Of a stretch of DNA of 64,000 nt, positions 1-8,915 are shown piece after piece. Position 1 is the stretch's first letter, and each line of letters begins with the position of its first letter. The position numbers and the translations under genes were made by a program. Origin of the DNA: Polynucleobacter rarus. GTDB taxonomy: Bacteria > Pseudomonadota > Gammaproteobacteria > Burkholderiales > Burkholderiaceae. The notes under the pieces were generated by a model. The model saw only the letters and a list, made by a program, of their open reading frames with translations. It searched no databases and was not told where the DNA came from. The DNA lies in contig NZ_NTGB01000001.1 in the NCBI RefSeq assembly GCF_003072505.1, forward strand, positions 1,534,574 to 1,598,573, read 5' to 3'.

Positions 1-35
1 GGTTGGGGTTGGGGTTGGGGTTGGGGTTGGGGTTG
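1..35. repeat. GGGGTT hexanucleotide microsatellite (telomere-like) inside a coding region
   Basis: Five complete GGGG runs separated by TT lie at 5-8, 11-14, 17-20, 23-26 and 29-32, with a partial unit at the window edge, so the true length is unknown. Read on the minus strand the units are ACC CCA and encode Thr-Pro repeats in frame. The G-rich strand fits the pattern for a G-quadruplex. Unit number changes would keep the frame and only lengthen or shorten the tail. Confidence 0.9.
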
Positions 36-864
36 AAGAATCCTTTTTAGAATCGCTCTGAATTACCGCATCAGGCTTTAAGTTTCCATCAGTCAGACTA
101 TTTTCTACTCCCCTATTTACTTCATTGTCAATACCCTTATTTCTCACAATATCTAAATTAGCCAATGGGTCAGCTAACTCTTCGGGTTCTTTGGGAATCT
201 CAGGCTGCATTAGCCTACCAAAAAGTGTTCCGTAAATCTTCCCAAAATAATGACTTTTTGGATCTCGTGCATCATAACTACTAATAATTTTCCAATAATG
301 TAAGCGAACATCTTTTAAATTAAGCCTTAAAGCCTTATTAGAACCAACAAATACTTCTAAATCATTAATAATTTCAAATTGCTTAGGTTTGATCTCGCCA
401 TTCTGTCTAAGCTGAGGGTGATTGACCCTTTTTACATTCGTTAACTTAGATTGATAGATTGCTAAAGTATTTTCTTTAGATGATGTTATTGATGAGTCAT
501 TTTTTTCTTCAAAAAACCCCTCAAAGTTACCCGTTAACCAAGTACCCTCTTTTTGTTCATCATTGTAATCAGAGGCCCAAGTGCCATCTTCCTCGCAATA
601 CCAATCTAAATCATCTTGACCACAAAATTTACATTTTTTGTAAATCATAGGAAAAAATTCTTCTGAAAAGTTCTTAAAGCAAGAACTACAAGTGAGGTGT
701 GATGGGCCAAACTCAATACTTAATTCAGAATGGTTAGTCCTAATAGCCTCTTTTTGAGCAAATGTTTTAACAGCACCACAAGATTCACAAATGCGAGGAG
801 GAAATAATGCCTTTTCAGAACAGTGGCGACATGCAAGAGTATATTTTTTGTAATTCATTAACAT
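1..864 (-). CDS. Zinc-ribbon protein with Thr-Pro repeat tail, 3' end outside the window
   Basis: The reading frame is open from an ATG at 864 (a second in-frame ATG is at 858) to the left edge, about 288 codons, so the C-terminus is missing. The N-terminal 90 residues carry several CxxC pairs (CRHC, CESC, CSSC, CKFC), which indicates two or more zinc ribbons. A middle section without recognised motifs follows, and the visible end is a run of Thr-Pro dipeptides encoded by a hexanucleotide repeat. The gene is divergent from the SLOG-SLATT gene with about 80 bases between them, so the two may share a control region. No function is recognised; zinc ribbons suggest nucleic-acid or protein contacts. 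No convincing Shine-Dalgarno separates the two possible starts. Confidence 0.7.
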   Translation of the reverse strand, partial: MLMNYKKYTLACRHCSEKALFPPRICESCGAVKTFAQKEAIRTNHSELSIEFGPSHLTCSSCFKNFSEEFFPMIYKKCKFCGQDDLDWYCEEDGTWASDYNDEQKEGTWLTGNFEGFFEEKNDSSITSSKENTLAIYQSKLTNVKRVNHPQLRQNGEIKPKQFEIINDLEVFVGSNKALRLNLKDVRLHYWKIISSYDARDPKSHYFGKIYGTLFGRLMQPEIPKEPEELADPLANLDIVRNKGIDNEVNRGVENSLTDGNLKPDAVIQSDSKKDSSTPTPTPTPTPT

Positions 865-942
865 GAGGCAATTCTAATTTTAAGGTAATATATTTTTATA
901 TTCTTGATTAATATACTAACAAATTATTTTGAATGGTTAAGC

Positions 943-2892
943 ATGAAATCAAAAAATTGGGAAAACCAACGACATCTTGTGCCTATTACCTTTGGAATTA
1001 CAGGTCATCGATATATTTTAGAAGAAGACCTAACACGTGCTACTGAAGCTATATCAAAAACGATTAGGCACTACCGAAGTAGATTTCCACTCTCACCATT
1101 TGTTTTTATCAGCCCTTTGGCGCAAGGAGCAGATACTGCTGCAGCCAAAGTTGCTTTAGAGGCAGATAACAATCTTTTCTTGCAAGTTGTCTTGCCATTT
1201 TCTGAGGCCGATTACCTAACTTCGATTGAGCTTGATCAACAATATCTTTTTCATCAATTAAAAAATCACCATAAAACAATTGGTGTAATTACACTTAATG
1301 AGGAAAAGCTTTTAACTGAAAATGAGCAAAATCAGGCGTATTTAGAAGTTGGCGAATATGTTGCCCTAAACTCACATTTACTTTTCGCCTTAACTAATGA
1401 CAATAAAGAACTCCCTAAAAAGGGTGGTACCCAAGAAATTATTAATTATCGCAAACGAGGGTGTACCAATCTCCTTGATACCAAATCTTCCAATGTGCGA
1501 AGCTCTGAACAAGGCATCCTATATCTAATCAAAGTTCGAAAATCTACTGAGAAGGCTCTACCTGTTTTTACAAAGGAAGATGACGAAGTCTTCATAACCC
1601 CAACAATTCAAGAATACAGCCGTGGACAGGGCGATGAGGCAAGGTATGCAGTTGGATTTTATGAAACTAAATCACCTTCTTGGTTTAAAAAACAAAGTTA
1701 TAAATGGCAGGGTAAAAGTTTAGAAAAAGATGAAATAGCGGCTAACATTGAAGAGCTCAATGAGAATTGTGAAAAACAACTCAAAGAAGATCCTGCGGCG
1801 GTCAGCCAAGAAAAATATCTGACGGGCATGATGTTTAAACTCACTGACGCCCTAGCCATTAAATATCAAGGAAATTATTCATTTAATGTCAGCCTAATTT
1901 TTCGTTTTGCAATACTTGCGGTTTGCTTGGAAGGTTTTGAAGGGTGGATTGAAGAATCCGGTATTTACGAATTATTTCCACTTTTAAAACATTTTTTGAA
2001 ACTTATTTTTCCGACCATTGTTTTTGTTTGTTGGCGCTTAAATCTACGAGCTAAAAATAAAGAACTTTACGAAAGTTATCGAGCAATTTGCGAAGCATTA
2101 AGAACACAATCTTTTTGGATAAGAACTGGCATTAAGGACGTGCCTGCCGATTTCTTTCTTGTTACTGCAATAGGTAAAGCCACCTGGGTAAGGCGGGTAA
2201 TCAGAACTATCTGGGCCATTGACTTTAAACATAAAAAAGATTGGGAAATAAATCCAGAAGGCGTTCATTTTCGATTGAACAATCCAACTTCACATTCAGA
2301 AAAAATATCTAATCAATTAGATCAACTTGAAATTGAGTGGATTGATAAACAAACATCCTACTTTAAAGATAAAAAATTAGAAGAAGTAGATAACTTTATT
2401 CAATGCATACAGGCATATATGAAGGGTCCAATTAAGAGTTCCGTCATTCAATTAGACCTTTTTGAAGGCTTACAAAAAATATTTTTATATTCATTTGTAA
2501 TTTTGTTTATTCTTACAAATTATCCTGTTGCACAATTTATGAATGTTGTTGGTGAATTTGAAAAGGTTGTCGAAGGTTGTAAGTTGTCATTTCTTTTAAT
2601 CGGAGGTTTGATTAGTCTTTATATTCGGACTAAATTATTTAGGCAAGAGGTAAGCAAATATCGCATGTCTTTCACGATGTTTAAGCATGCAAAATCAAGT
2701 TATGAGCAAATTAAAGATATTGAACTTCTTTCAAAAAATAACCCTACTTCTGATTTTGCACTTAAACCAAAAGAAATCATTATTAAGAAGCAAAATGTAT
2801 ACCGAAATTTAGGTATCTCAGCTCTTGATGAAGGATCCATTTGGTATATTTCCAATTCCGAAATGGAGTTAGAAAACCCAACTGGAGGTTAA
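943..2892 (+). CDS. SLOG domain protein fused to SLATT-like transmembrane effector
   Basis: Numbered from the ATG at 943, residues 15-23 read ITFGITGHR and 57-64 read SPLAQGAD. This is the pattern of the SLOG Rossmann-like family, which binds nucleotide-derived ligands. Four hydrophobic segments follow in two pairs (about 313-328, 350-366, 513-532 and 546-562), each pair followed by a basic/aromatic helix, as in SLATT two-TM effectors. The known model for SLOG-SLATT pairs is that a signal nucleotide opens a membrane pore and kills or arrests an infected cell. The role here is inferred by domain logic. The open frame extends upstream to a TTG at 904, but neither start has a strong ribosome site; I prefer the ATG. 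It ends tail to tail with the ligand-gated channel gene, 42 bases apart. Confidence 0.72.
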   Translation: MKSKNWENQRHLVPITFGITGHRYILEEDLTRATEAISKTIRHYRSRFPLSPFVFISPLAQGADTAAAKVALEADNNLFLQVVLPFSEADYLTSIELDQQYLFHQLKNHHKTIGVITLNEEKLLTENEQNQAYLEVGEYVALNSHLLFALTNDNKELPKKGGTQEIINYRKRGCTNLLDTKSSNVRSSEQGILYLIKVRKSTEKALPVFTKEDDEVFITPTIQEYSRGQGDEARYAVGFYETKSPSWFKKQSYKWQGKSLEKDEIAANIEELNENCEKQLKEDPAAVSQEKYLTGMMFKLTDALAIKYQGNYSFNVSLIFRFAILAVCLEGFEGWIEESGIYELFPLLKHFLKLIFPTIVFVCWRLNLRAKNKELYESYRAICEALRTQSFWIRTGIKDVPADFFLVTAIGKATWVRRVIRTIWAIDFKHKKDWEINPEGVHFRLNNPTSHSEKISNQLDQLEIEWIDKQTSYFKDKKLEEVDNFIQCIQAYMKGPIKSSVIQLDLFEGLQKIFLYSFVILFILTNYPVAQFMNVVGEFEKVVEGCKLSFLLIGGLISLYIRTKLFRQEVSKYRMSFTMFKHAKSSYEQIKDIELLSKNNPTSDFALKPKEIIIKKQNVYRNLGISALDEGSIWYISNSEMELENPTGG

Positions 2893-2934
2893 GTATATTT
2901 CATGAATTACGTTGTTAGTTACTCTATGAACTAT

Positions 2935-3933
2935 CTATGTCAGTAAAAAATAGCCCACCGTCATCACCACACAAATAATGGCTAAAAGAATCCCTGTGAA
3001 ATTGATTTTCTCCATTTTTTGCTCTAGAGCATCATCCTTTAAATCTCGATGACAATGAATGGCATAAAAAGTGAGCGCACTATACCAGCTCGCCATAAAG
3101 ATAGTCAGCAAGACAATTTTTTCTACCAATGAAAAACCATTAGAGTCAGGTAATTTATCCGCAATCACAAAATGCACTGCAATCGCAGCAAATAAAGCAG
3201 TAATACCTAAATTAACTCTATCAGTATCATTCTCAGTAATCCTCATAAATTTACCAAAATATAAAATAATTAAAATCAAAAAAGGGGTGAAGATGTACTT
3301 AACAGTTGAAAATGTATTTTCGTGTTGGATTTCAATTCCATATTCAAATCTACTTGAAACGGTGGAGAACTCATCCTCCTCGGAAGTGTTACCAAAATTA
3401 GTGTCAAACTGATAATTAGTAACAAAATAATTTATCCCATTGATTTTCCAACCAGATATTGGATAGTTAATATTTTTAGACATATTCCGAATATCAACTT
3501 CGTAGGTTAAGACATCTGTTTCATCTCGATCTTCTTCAATTTGAATTTTGAGGTTTTGATGATCAAATGGATAGTTTCTTATATCCCAGACATCAGTGAA
3601 AGTAGCAGATACATTTACTACCGCAAAATTCACTAATTTCTGAGTTAATTGGTCAGTAATTTTTCCTTCCCAAACAAGGTCTAAGCCATCAAGTTTTCCA
3701 TTACGAACCTTAAAACTTTTCTGAGGCATGATGTTGTCATCTTCCCATCTAAACCACAATGTAAAGTCAACTGAATACTTCTGATCCTTAAAGCTGATAT
3801 CGTAAATACGCTTTGGATAAAGTCCTATTTTGACATTCGGTTTTTCGAGAGGAATAGTCTTTGCGTTTACCGAAATAAAAGAAAGTAATAAAGCACTACA
3901 AATTAAAAAAACAAGGTGTTTAGTTAGTTTCAT
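2935..3933 (-). CDS. Prokaryotic pentameric ligand-gated ion channel (Cys-loop receptor family)
   Basis: A 332-residue protein with a signal peptide (1-24, cleavage near VNA-K) and a beta-rich extracellular domain to about residue 210. The pro-loop motif is YPFDHQ at 121-126, the prokaryotic form without the cysteine pair. Four membrane helices lie at about 213-230, 239-259, 270-290 and 313-331. Helix 2 (RVNLGITALFAAIAVHF followed by a Leu-Pro turn) has the layout of the GLIC pore helix. Family members form homopentameric cation or anion channels gated by protons or small molecules; the ligand here cannot be read. Its place inside an island of predicted immune genes, tail to tail with a SLOG-SLATT gene, is unusual. 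Confidence 0.8.
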   Translation of the reverse strand: MKLTKHLVFLICSALLLSFISVNAKTIPLEKPNVKIGLYPKRIYDISFKDQKYSVDFTLWFRWEDDNIMPQKSFKVRNGKLDGLDLVWEGKITDQLTQKLVNFAVVNVSATFTDVWDIRNYPFDHQNLKIQIEEDRDETDVLTYEVDIRNMSKNINYPISGWKINGINYFVTNYQFDTNFGNTSEEDEFSTVSSRFEYGIEIQHENTFSTVKYIFTPFLILIILYFGKFMRITENDTDRVNLGITALFAAIAVHFVIADKLPDSNGFSLVEKIVLLTIFMASWYSALTFYAIHCHRDLKDDALEQKMEKINFTGILLAIICVVMTVGYFLLT

Positions 3934-4024
3934 CGATACGTTACTTCCTAATCTTAATTATTTAGGGGTTAATATTAATATTTATTAACTTTAGTATGGT
4001 TGCAAATTAGATTAATATATTATT

Positions 4025-4681
4025 GTGCACATTAAATTACTTTTCTTTGTTTTTTTCACATTAATCACGTTAGTGGTTAATTGTACGCAGCTATTTATTA
4101 ACAAGGTCTTCACCAATCAAAAGAACTTCATTGTTGGTGAGGCTTTTTTGTTTAATAATCATCTTAAAAATAATGTCAACTCAATTATTCAAGTTGGGAA
4201 TAATTCGCAAATCACAAATAAAGTAATTGCAGTACCCCGACTAACAAGAATAGTTACTGACTTAACGGCTACCCTAAATTCAAATCAAATCCTTGATCTT
4301 GAAAGTAAGTTAGAGAATTTACAAAATTTTAATGGTGTCCAATTTGCAATCCTTCTCATTCCAAGCACTGGCCCAGAAACAATTGATCAATTCTCTATGC
4401 GAGTTGTGAAAGAGTGGAAATTAGGTAGAAAAGGCATCAATGATGGAGTACTTTTTCTTGTTGCGAAGGATGACCACAAGATGAGAATTGAGGTGGGTTA
4501 TGGACTTGAAGCTAAATTAACAAATGAAGTCTGCTCACTTATTATTCAAACAGCAATACCTAATTTTAAAAATAATGATATTTTCGGAGGCATTTTAATT
4601 GTTGTAAAAAATATCATTTCAGTTGTTACTAATAGTCGTTTAAAAAGTTCTCAGGAAGTTAATTCAAAGTTGCTTATTTAA
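4025..4681 (+). CDS. TPM-domain (YgcG-like) secreted or anchored protein
   Basis: The protein has a hydrophobic N-terminus (signal peptide or anchor, about residues 1-20). A TPM domain follows at about 75-200, recognisable from P.LT.iVtDlt near its start, the kEWklG.kgiNDGvLflva stretch and IEVGYGLEakLT. TPM proteins are found in chloroplast photosystem repair factors and in bacterial membrane-associated YgcG proteins; their biochemical role is poorly known. This copy stops soon after the TPM domain and lacks the usual C-terminal helix and glycine-rich tail. The start is a GTG with no clear ribosome site. It lies 35 bases upstream of a TIR-STAND-TPR gene on the same strand, so co-transcription is possible. 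Confidence 0.62.
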   Translation: MHIKLLFFVFFTLITLVVNCTQLFINKVFTNQKNFIVGEAFLFNNHLKNNVNSIIQVGNNSQITNKVIAVPRLTRIVTDLTATLNSNQILDLESKLENLQNFNGVQFAILLIPSTGPETIDQFSMRVVKEWKLGRKGINDGVLFLVAKDDHKMRIEVGYGLEAKLTNEVCSLIIQTAIPNFKNNDIFGGILIVVKNIISVVTNSRLKSSQEVNSKLLI

Positions 4682-4716
4682 TTAAAGAAATCATCAACTA
4701 ATTATTCTTCATCCTT

Positions 4717-7617
4717 ATGTTTCTTCGTCCCTGCCCAAATTGTATAAAAGTAACTGAATTCATTTTTTTAAAAAAACGTAATCTCTATATTTGTCCGGAG
4801 TGTGAAGAAGAATTTGAGTCTTTACCCATCACAATAATTGAGCCTCAAACAATATTCTTAAGTTATGCTCACAAAAGTGAACGTAAAGAGGACTATGACA
4901 TCAGTGAGGAATTGGTCTGGCTTATCAAAAAAGAACTTGATAAGGACGGTCACACAGTTTGGATTGATCAAGAAGGCATTCGATCTGGAACACAGTGGCG
5001 TGAGCACATTACAAGCGCAATCCTCTGTCATAACCATTTTTTGTCATTTTTATCCAAAAGATCAGTGCGTGAGCCTGGGGTTTGTCTTAATGAAATAGCA
5101 ATTGCTTTAGGAAACGGTAAGCAAATCCAAACACTTCTGACAGAAAGCGAAGGCTCAGTATTCCAACCCCTAACGATTAGCCATATTCAGTGGCATGAAT
5201 TTCAGGATTGGAAAGCCATCAAAGATGGACTTCAAACAGGTCCCAATGGTGAAAACTGGGAGACTTGGTTTGGACAAAGAATGCAACACATTCGAGAGAA
5301 TCTCTCTGATATTGAGAAAATCAAAGTTGCTGGAGATCTTCAACGCCTTAAAGATATCCTAGAACCTAAATCCTTTGAAGCAGAAATCATCGCAAAGATT
5401 GAGGGTTTTTATGGTCGTCGCTGGCTTTTTGAAGAATGTAACCACTGGCTCAATCATTCAAAAAATCGTCTTTTTTGGCTTAAAGGCTCTCCAGGCATCG
5501 GTAAAAGTGCCTTCGCTGCAAAATTAGTCCACCAATCAAACTCTGCCATCATTGGTTTTTTTAAGTGTGAGTTTCAAGGAAATAAATCTCCAGAGGTATC
5601 TGCTAGTGAATGTATCCGTACCCTCGCCTACCAATTAGCCACTCGTCTACCGGATTATCGTTTAAAGCTCCTCTACCAACAATTAATCGATAAAGAAAAA
5701 ATTGAAAAGAAAAGTTCAGATGATCTCTTCACCTTTTTAATTACAGAACCACTCAATGTTCTTGGTAAGATACCTGAGGCTACAAGACTAGCAATCGTGA
5801 TTGATGCTCTGGATGAGGCTGGTCGAAATGACGGCACAAATGCTCTAGCTGACCTGATGTACAAGCATGTAGATAACTTACCTCCATGGCTAGGAATTAT
5901 CTTTACATCAAGACCAGAGCCCTATCTTGAACAACAATTTAATAGGTTTGAAGCTACTCTGATTGAAGGCGGAACTGACAAAAATTTGCAAGACATAAAA
6001 GATTACCTGCAAGAACAATTAGACCCCCTGATTTTAGAACCCAAACGTTCCGAAATCATTCAACAAATTATTGAAAAAAGTGGCGGAATTTTTCTGTATC
6101 TTAAATTAATAGAAAAGGACCCAGGTCTCAGCTTTTCAAGTCCAGATGGATTACCCAATGGCATTGATGATATCTTCATGCGCGATTTCAAACGCTACTT
6201 TCCAAATCAAGAAGATTATGGTCGATATGTGGAACCCTTTTTACGTCTGATGGCTGCAGCACCAGGTCCTCTTCCACCTGATTTAGCGCACCAAGTTTTA
6301 GGTTGGACCTTCAGGGAGATTTCCACTCGAGTCACTCAGCCACTTGGAAGCTTGATCCAAGACAAAAAAGGCTACGTTTTTTTCCATAAGTCAATATCAG
6401 ATTGGTTACAAGATTCAAAAAGGAGTGGTCCTTACTTGGTGGAAACGAGTGGTGCAGCAAATCTTGGAAACTTCCTTTTGGCTGAATATGAAAATATCAA
6501 AAATACCCGTTGGATTGATTTAATTCTGAACTGGCTTCCTGCCCTTATTCAGTTCACATCTACTTGGAATAACTCCTCCAAATTAAGTGAGGTTGGTATC
6601 CTTTTTGAAAAAAAACTAAAGTACTCCACAGCACTAGATTTCTGTAGAAGAGAACTAGTTTTGATTGAAAATGCAAGTGGTCAAGGGGATGAATTCATTG
6701 ATGCGCTTGAAAAAAGTGCTCGCTTATTGATGGATTTAGCAAACTACAAAGAATGTGAAGTTATCTTAAAAAATGTTATTTCTCTCAAAATTGAGTCTAA
6801 TAATTTATATTCTATGGGACTCCTGAGGTCAAAGGCGCTCTTAGCAGATCTTTATCATAAGATTGCTTTTTTAGATCAAGCGGAGATAATTTACAGGGAA
6901 TGTATCAAGGAATATGAGAAGGATATTCAAGTATCAAATGACATATCTTCTGAAATAAATTTAGATTTAGCAAATACGCTAGTAGGATTAGGCTCTGTAT
7001 TGACTTACAAAGGCGAACTCGAAGAAGCTGAAAAGTATATTCGGTACTCATTGAAAATTTACCAGGAAGTTCTTGGGGACAATGCCCCAAATACAGCTTC
7101 AAGCTTTAATCATTTAGCAATATTACTCAATGATTTACTGCGATTTGATGAGGCGGAGATCTACTGTTTAAAAGCCTTAAAGTTTTTTAAAGAAAATGTT
7201 GGGGAGGAACATCCAAGTTATCTCAGACAGTTAAATAACTATGCGGCTATTTTGAGTCAAATGAATCAACAAGAAGAGGCTTTTCATTTTTTTAAGCAGG
7301 TCTTAGAAACTCGTATCAAAATACTTGGTGACTCCCATCCAGATACTGCACAAAGTTTTCAAAATATTGCCAATATGTATTCTTTGTTTGGTGATTATGA
7401 AATTGCTGAAACATTCTACCAAAAAGCCTTGAAAATAAGAGTCCGTCTTTTTGACGAAGAAAACTATCGCACAAACAGTACGATGTATCGTCTTGCTAAT
7501 TTATATGAAAATATAAATCAACAAGATAAGGCGAATGAACTTTACAATTTAGTTAAAAGTAGAAAATCGCTCATCATTGGAGTCAATTTTCCTCTCTATA
7601 ATTTCGATTTGGATTAA
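4717..7617 (+). CDS. Zinc-ribbon-TIR-STAND NTPase-TPR protein, paralogue A
   Basis: Domain order: a zinc ribbon (CPNC at 6-9, CPEC near 27-30); a TIR domain from FLSYAHKSER through WIDQEGI to FLSKRSV and CLNEIAIA, keeping the Cys-x-x-Glu position used by NAD-cleaving TIRs; a STAND/NACHT NTPase with Walker A GSPGIGKS near 257-264, Walker B IDALDEAG near 361 and a TSRPE motif; then a C-terminal region with kinesin-light-chain-type TPRs (pairs such as EAEKYIRYSLKIY). Proteins of this plan are immune receptors: the TPR part recognises a trigger, the NTPase oligomerises and the TIR depletes NAD. Function here is inferred from architecture. Two close paralogues lie on the opposite strand at 14630 and 23401. 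By eye, the TIR core differs from paralogue B at about 13 of 84 positions, while the TPR parts diverge strongly. Confidence 0.85.
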   Translation: MFLRPCPNCIKVTEFIFLKKRNLYICPECEEEFESLPITIIEPQTIFLSYAHKSERKEDYDISEELVWLIKKELDKDGHTVWIDQEGIRSGTQWREHITSAILCHNHFLSFLSKRSVREPGVCLNEIAIALGNGKQIQTLLTESEGSVFQPLTISHIQWHEFQDWKAIKDGLQTGPNGENWETWFGQRMQHIRENLSDIEKIKVAGDLQRLKDILEPKSFEAEIIAKIEGFYGRRWLFEECNHWLNHSKNRLFWLKGSPGIGKSAFAAKLVHQSNSAIIGFFKCEFQGNKSPEVSASECIRTLAYQLATRLPDYRLKLLYQQLIDKEKIEKKSSDDLFTFLITEPLNVLGKIPEATRLAIVIDALDEAGRNDGTNALADLMYKHVDNLPPWLGIIFTSRPEPYLEQQFNRFEATLIEGGTDKNLQDIKDYLQEQLDPLILEPKRSEIIQQIIEKSGGIFLYLKLIEKDPGLSFSSPDGLPNGIDDIFMRDFKRYFPNQEDYGRYVEPFLRLMAAAPGPLPPDLAHQVLGWTFREISTRVTQPLGSLIQDKKGYVFFHKSISDWLQDSKRSGPYLVETSGAANLGNFLLAEYENIKNTRWIDLILNWLPALIQFTSTWNNSSKLSEVGILFEKKLKYSTALDFCRRELVLIENASGQGDEFIDALEKSARLLMDLANYKECEVILKNVISLKIESNNLYSMGLLRSKALLADLYHKIAFLDQAEIIYRECIKEYEKDIQVSNDISSEINLDLANTLVGLGSVLTYKGELEEAEKYIRYSLKIYQEVLGDNAPNTASSFNHLAILLNDLLRFDEAEIYCLKALKFFKENVGEEHPSYLRQLNNYAAILSQMNQQEEAFHFFKQVLETRIKILGDSHPDTAQSFQNIANMYSLFGDYEIAETFYQKALKIRVRLFDEENYRTNSTMYRLANLYENINQQDKANELYNLVKSRKSLIIGVNFPLYNFDLD

Positions 7618-8051
7618 TACAGTTGATAAAGACATACAACTTCAGAGCTCAATGTTGGTTTTTAAACTAAAAGCTATTCTTAAATGGCATAGAACCTTTC
7701 CTAGCAACTTTAGTAGACTGATTCTGATAACCGCAACTTTGGTAATCCCCCCATTAATTGGCTTGGACTTAAGCATACTGCTTCTCTTCAAATTAAAAAT
7801 AAAATTGATGATTAAAAAACACCTAAAGTACTTCTATGAAAAATTAACCCAACAAACTAGAGTTAGACTAAAGTCTTAAAATTCCAGATCATCATTAGAA
7901 GATGAAATGAACCTCATTCAGGTAAAAGATCATTTTTTTTCAAGAAGTAGAAATGGGACTTTTATGCGTATGCAACATGAGGTTTTAGATATTCACTTTA
8001 CTTACCTTGAATCTTTTAAACCTTCCTTTAGGGCAAGATCAAAGACTACTT
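7618..8051. other. AT-rich gap without a supported gene
   Basis: About 430 bases. A 100-codon frame on the plus strand (7577-7879) overlaps the end of the TIR-STAND gene and encodes a hydrophobic, compositionally odd peptide with no ribosome site. I see no RNA gene, terminator or IS end here. Confidence 0.5.
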
Positions 8052-8615
8052 TTAAAAATCGATAAGCTGTATTATTTCAGAGGCTAAAAATATGTTGTGA
8101 TTTGGAACATTATTTCTGATGAAATCAGATTGAGCAAAAAACAACTCTGATTGAGCTTTGGATATTTTAATATTTAAACATTTCAGATTTCTCTGGAAAT
8201 CTTGTTGGCTTAATTCACCTTTTAGAAATAATGATTTTTGAGAAGACTTATAAGTTTTTAACTCTAATTTAGACTGAATAATTTTTTCTTCTAAATCTAA
8301 TAATTTAGGTTTAATTTTTTTAAATTTAAACTTTATTTTTTCTATTTCGTTGAAAAATTGTTTTGCTTTATTAAAGTTAATATAAACATAATTTTGATTT
8401 TGATCATCCATTGTCCATTTATTGGATTGCCGTTCAATCTCTAAACGCTTATTAAACAAATCAATCGCAAAATAAGGTGGATCAAAGACTATAATACTAA
8501 TATTAAATGGCATTTCATATAAAATCTTGAAAGTTTTAGTACCTCGGTAAATTTTTGCCACTATTTCGACTGAGTCAATTTTTAGCGAGATTTTACTTTC
8601 GTCTAAGTTTGTCAT
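8052..8615 (-). CDS. Hypothetical protein with a lysine-rich coiled-coil middle
   Basis: A 187-residue protein I do not recognise. The first 90 residues look like a small beta-rich domain (IDSVEIVAKIYRGTKTF, then a YFAIDLFN stretch). Residues about 95-135 form a Lys/Glu-rich helix (KIKFKFKKIKPKLLDLEEKI) likely to be coiled coil, followed by another helical stretch. There is no signal peptide or membrane segment. It stands alone between a TIR-STAND gene and the M41-like gene, in an AT-rich stretch typical of acquired DNA. The start is an ATG and the length is moderate, so it is probably a real gene of unknown function. Confidence 0.5.
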   Translation of the reverse strand: MTNLDESKISLKIDSVEIVAKIYRGTKTFKILYEMPFNISIIVFDPPYFAIDLFNKRLEIERQSNKWTMDDQNQNYVYINFNKAKQFFNEIEKIKFKFKKIKPKLLDLEEKIIQSKLELKTYKSSQKSLFLKGELSQQDFQRNLKCLNIKISKAQSELFFAQSDFIRNNVPNHNIFLASEIIQLIDF

Positions 8616-8915
8616 TTTTTAACTCATATATTCTTATCAAATTTAAAATCGACTAATCCGATAAACCTTAATCCCTAGGAGTTCGATTTAAGTAAAAGAT
8701 GCTAAGGCACAAATGCGGAATAATTCAAGTATTTGAAATAATTATCCTGATTTTTAAAAGTTCATCTTTAATGTACCCTAACCATTTATTCATCTAGAGG
8801 TACTAAATAGAATTAATATCCCTTCACAATAGCGTTGTCATTTCAAGAATCGTGTGCCCAATATTCATGAATTCATATAATAAAAACAAATCTACAATGA
8901 TTTAATAAATAAGTC
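8616..8915. other. Intergenic stretch, nothing recognised
   Basis: About 300 AT-rich bases between two minus-strand genes. No open frame of useful length, tRNA, clear terminator or repeat was seen. Confidence 0.45.

Noticed and set aside
1..35. GGGGTT repeat considered as a real chromosome end or linear replicon telomere
   Set aside because: It is continuous with a coding frame and encodes Thr-Pro. A window edge is not a replicon end.
7577..7879. 100-codon hydrophobic frame after the first TIR-STAND gene
   Set aside because: It overlaps the end of a real gene, has no ribosome site, and its composition looks like translated non-coding DNA.
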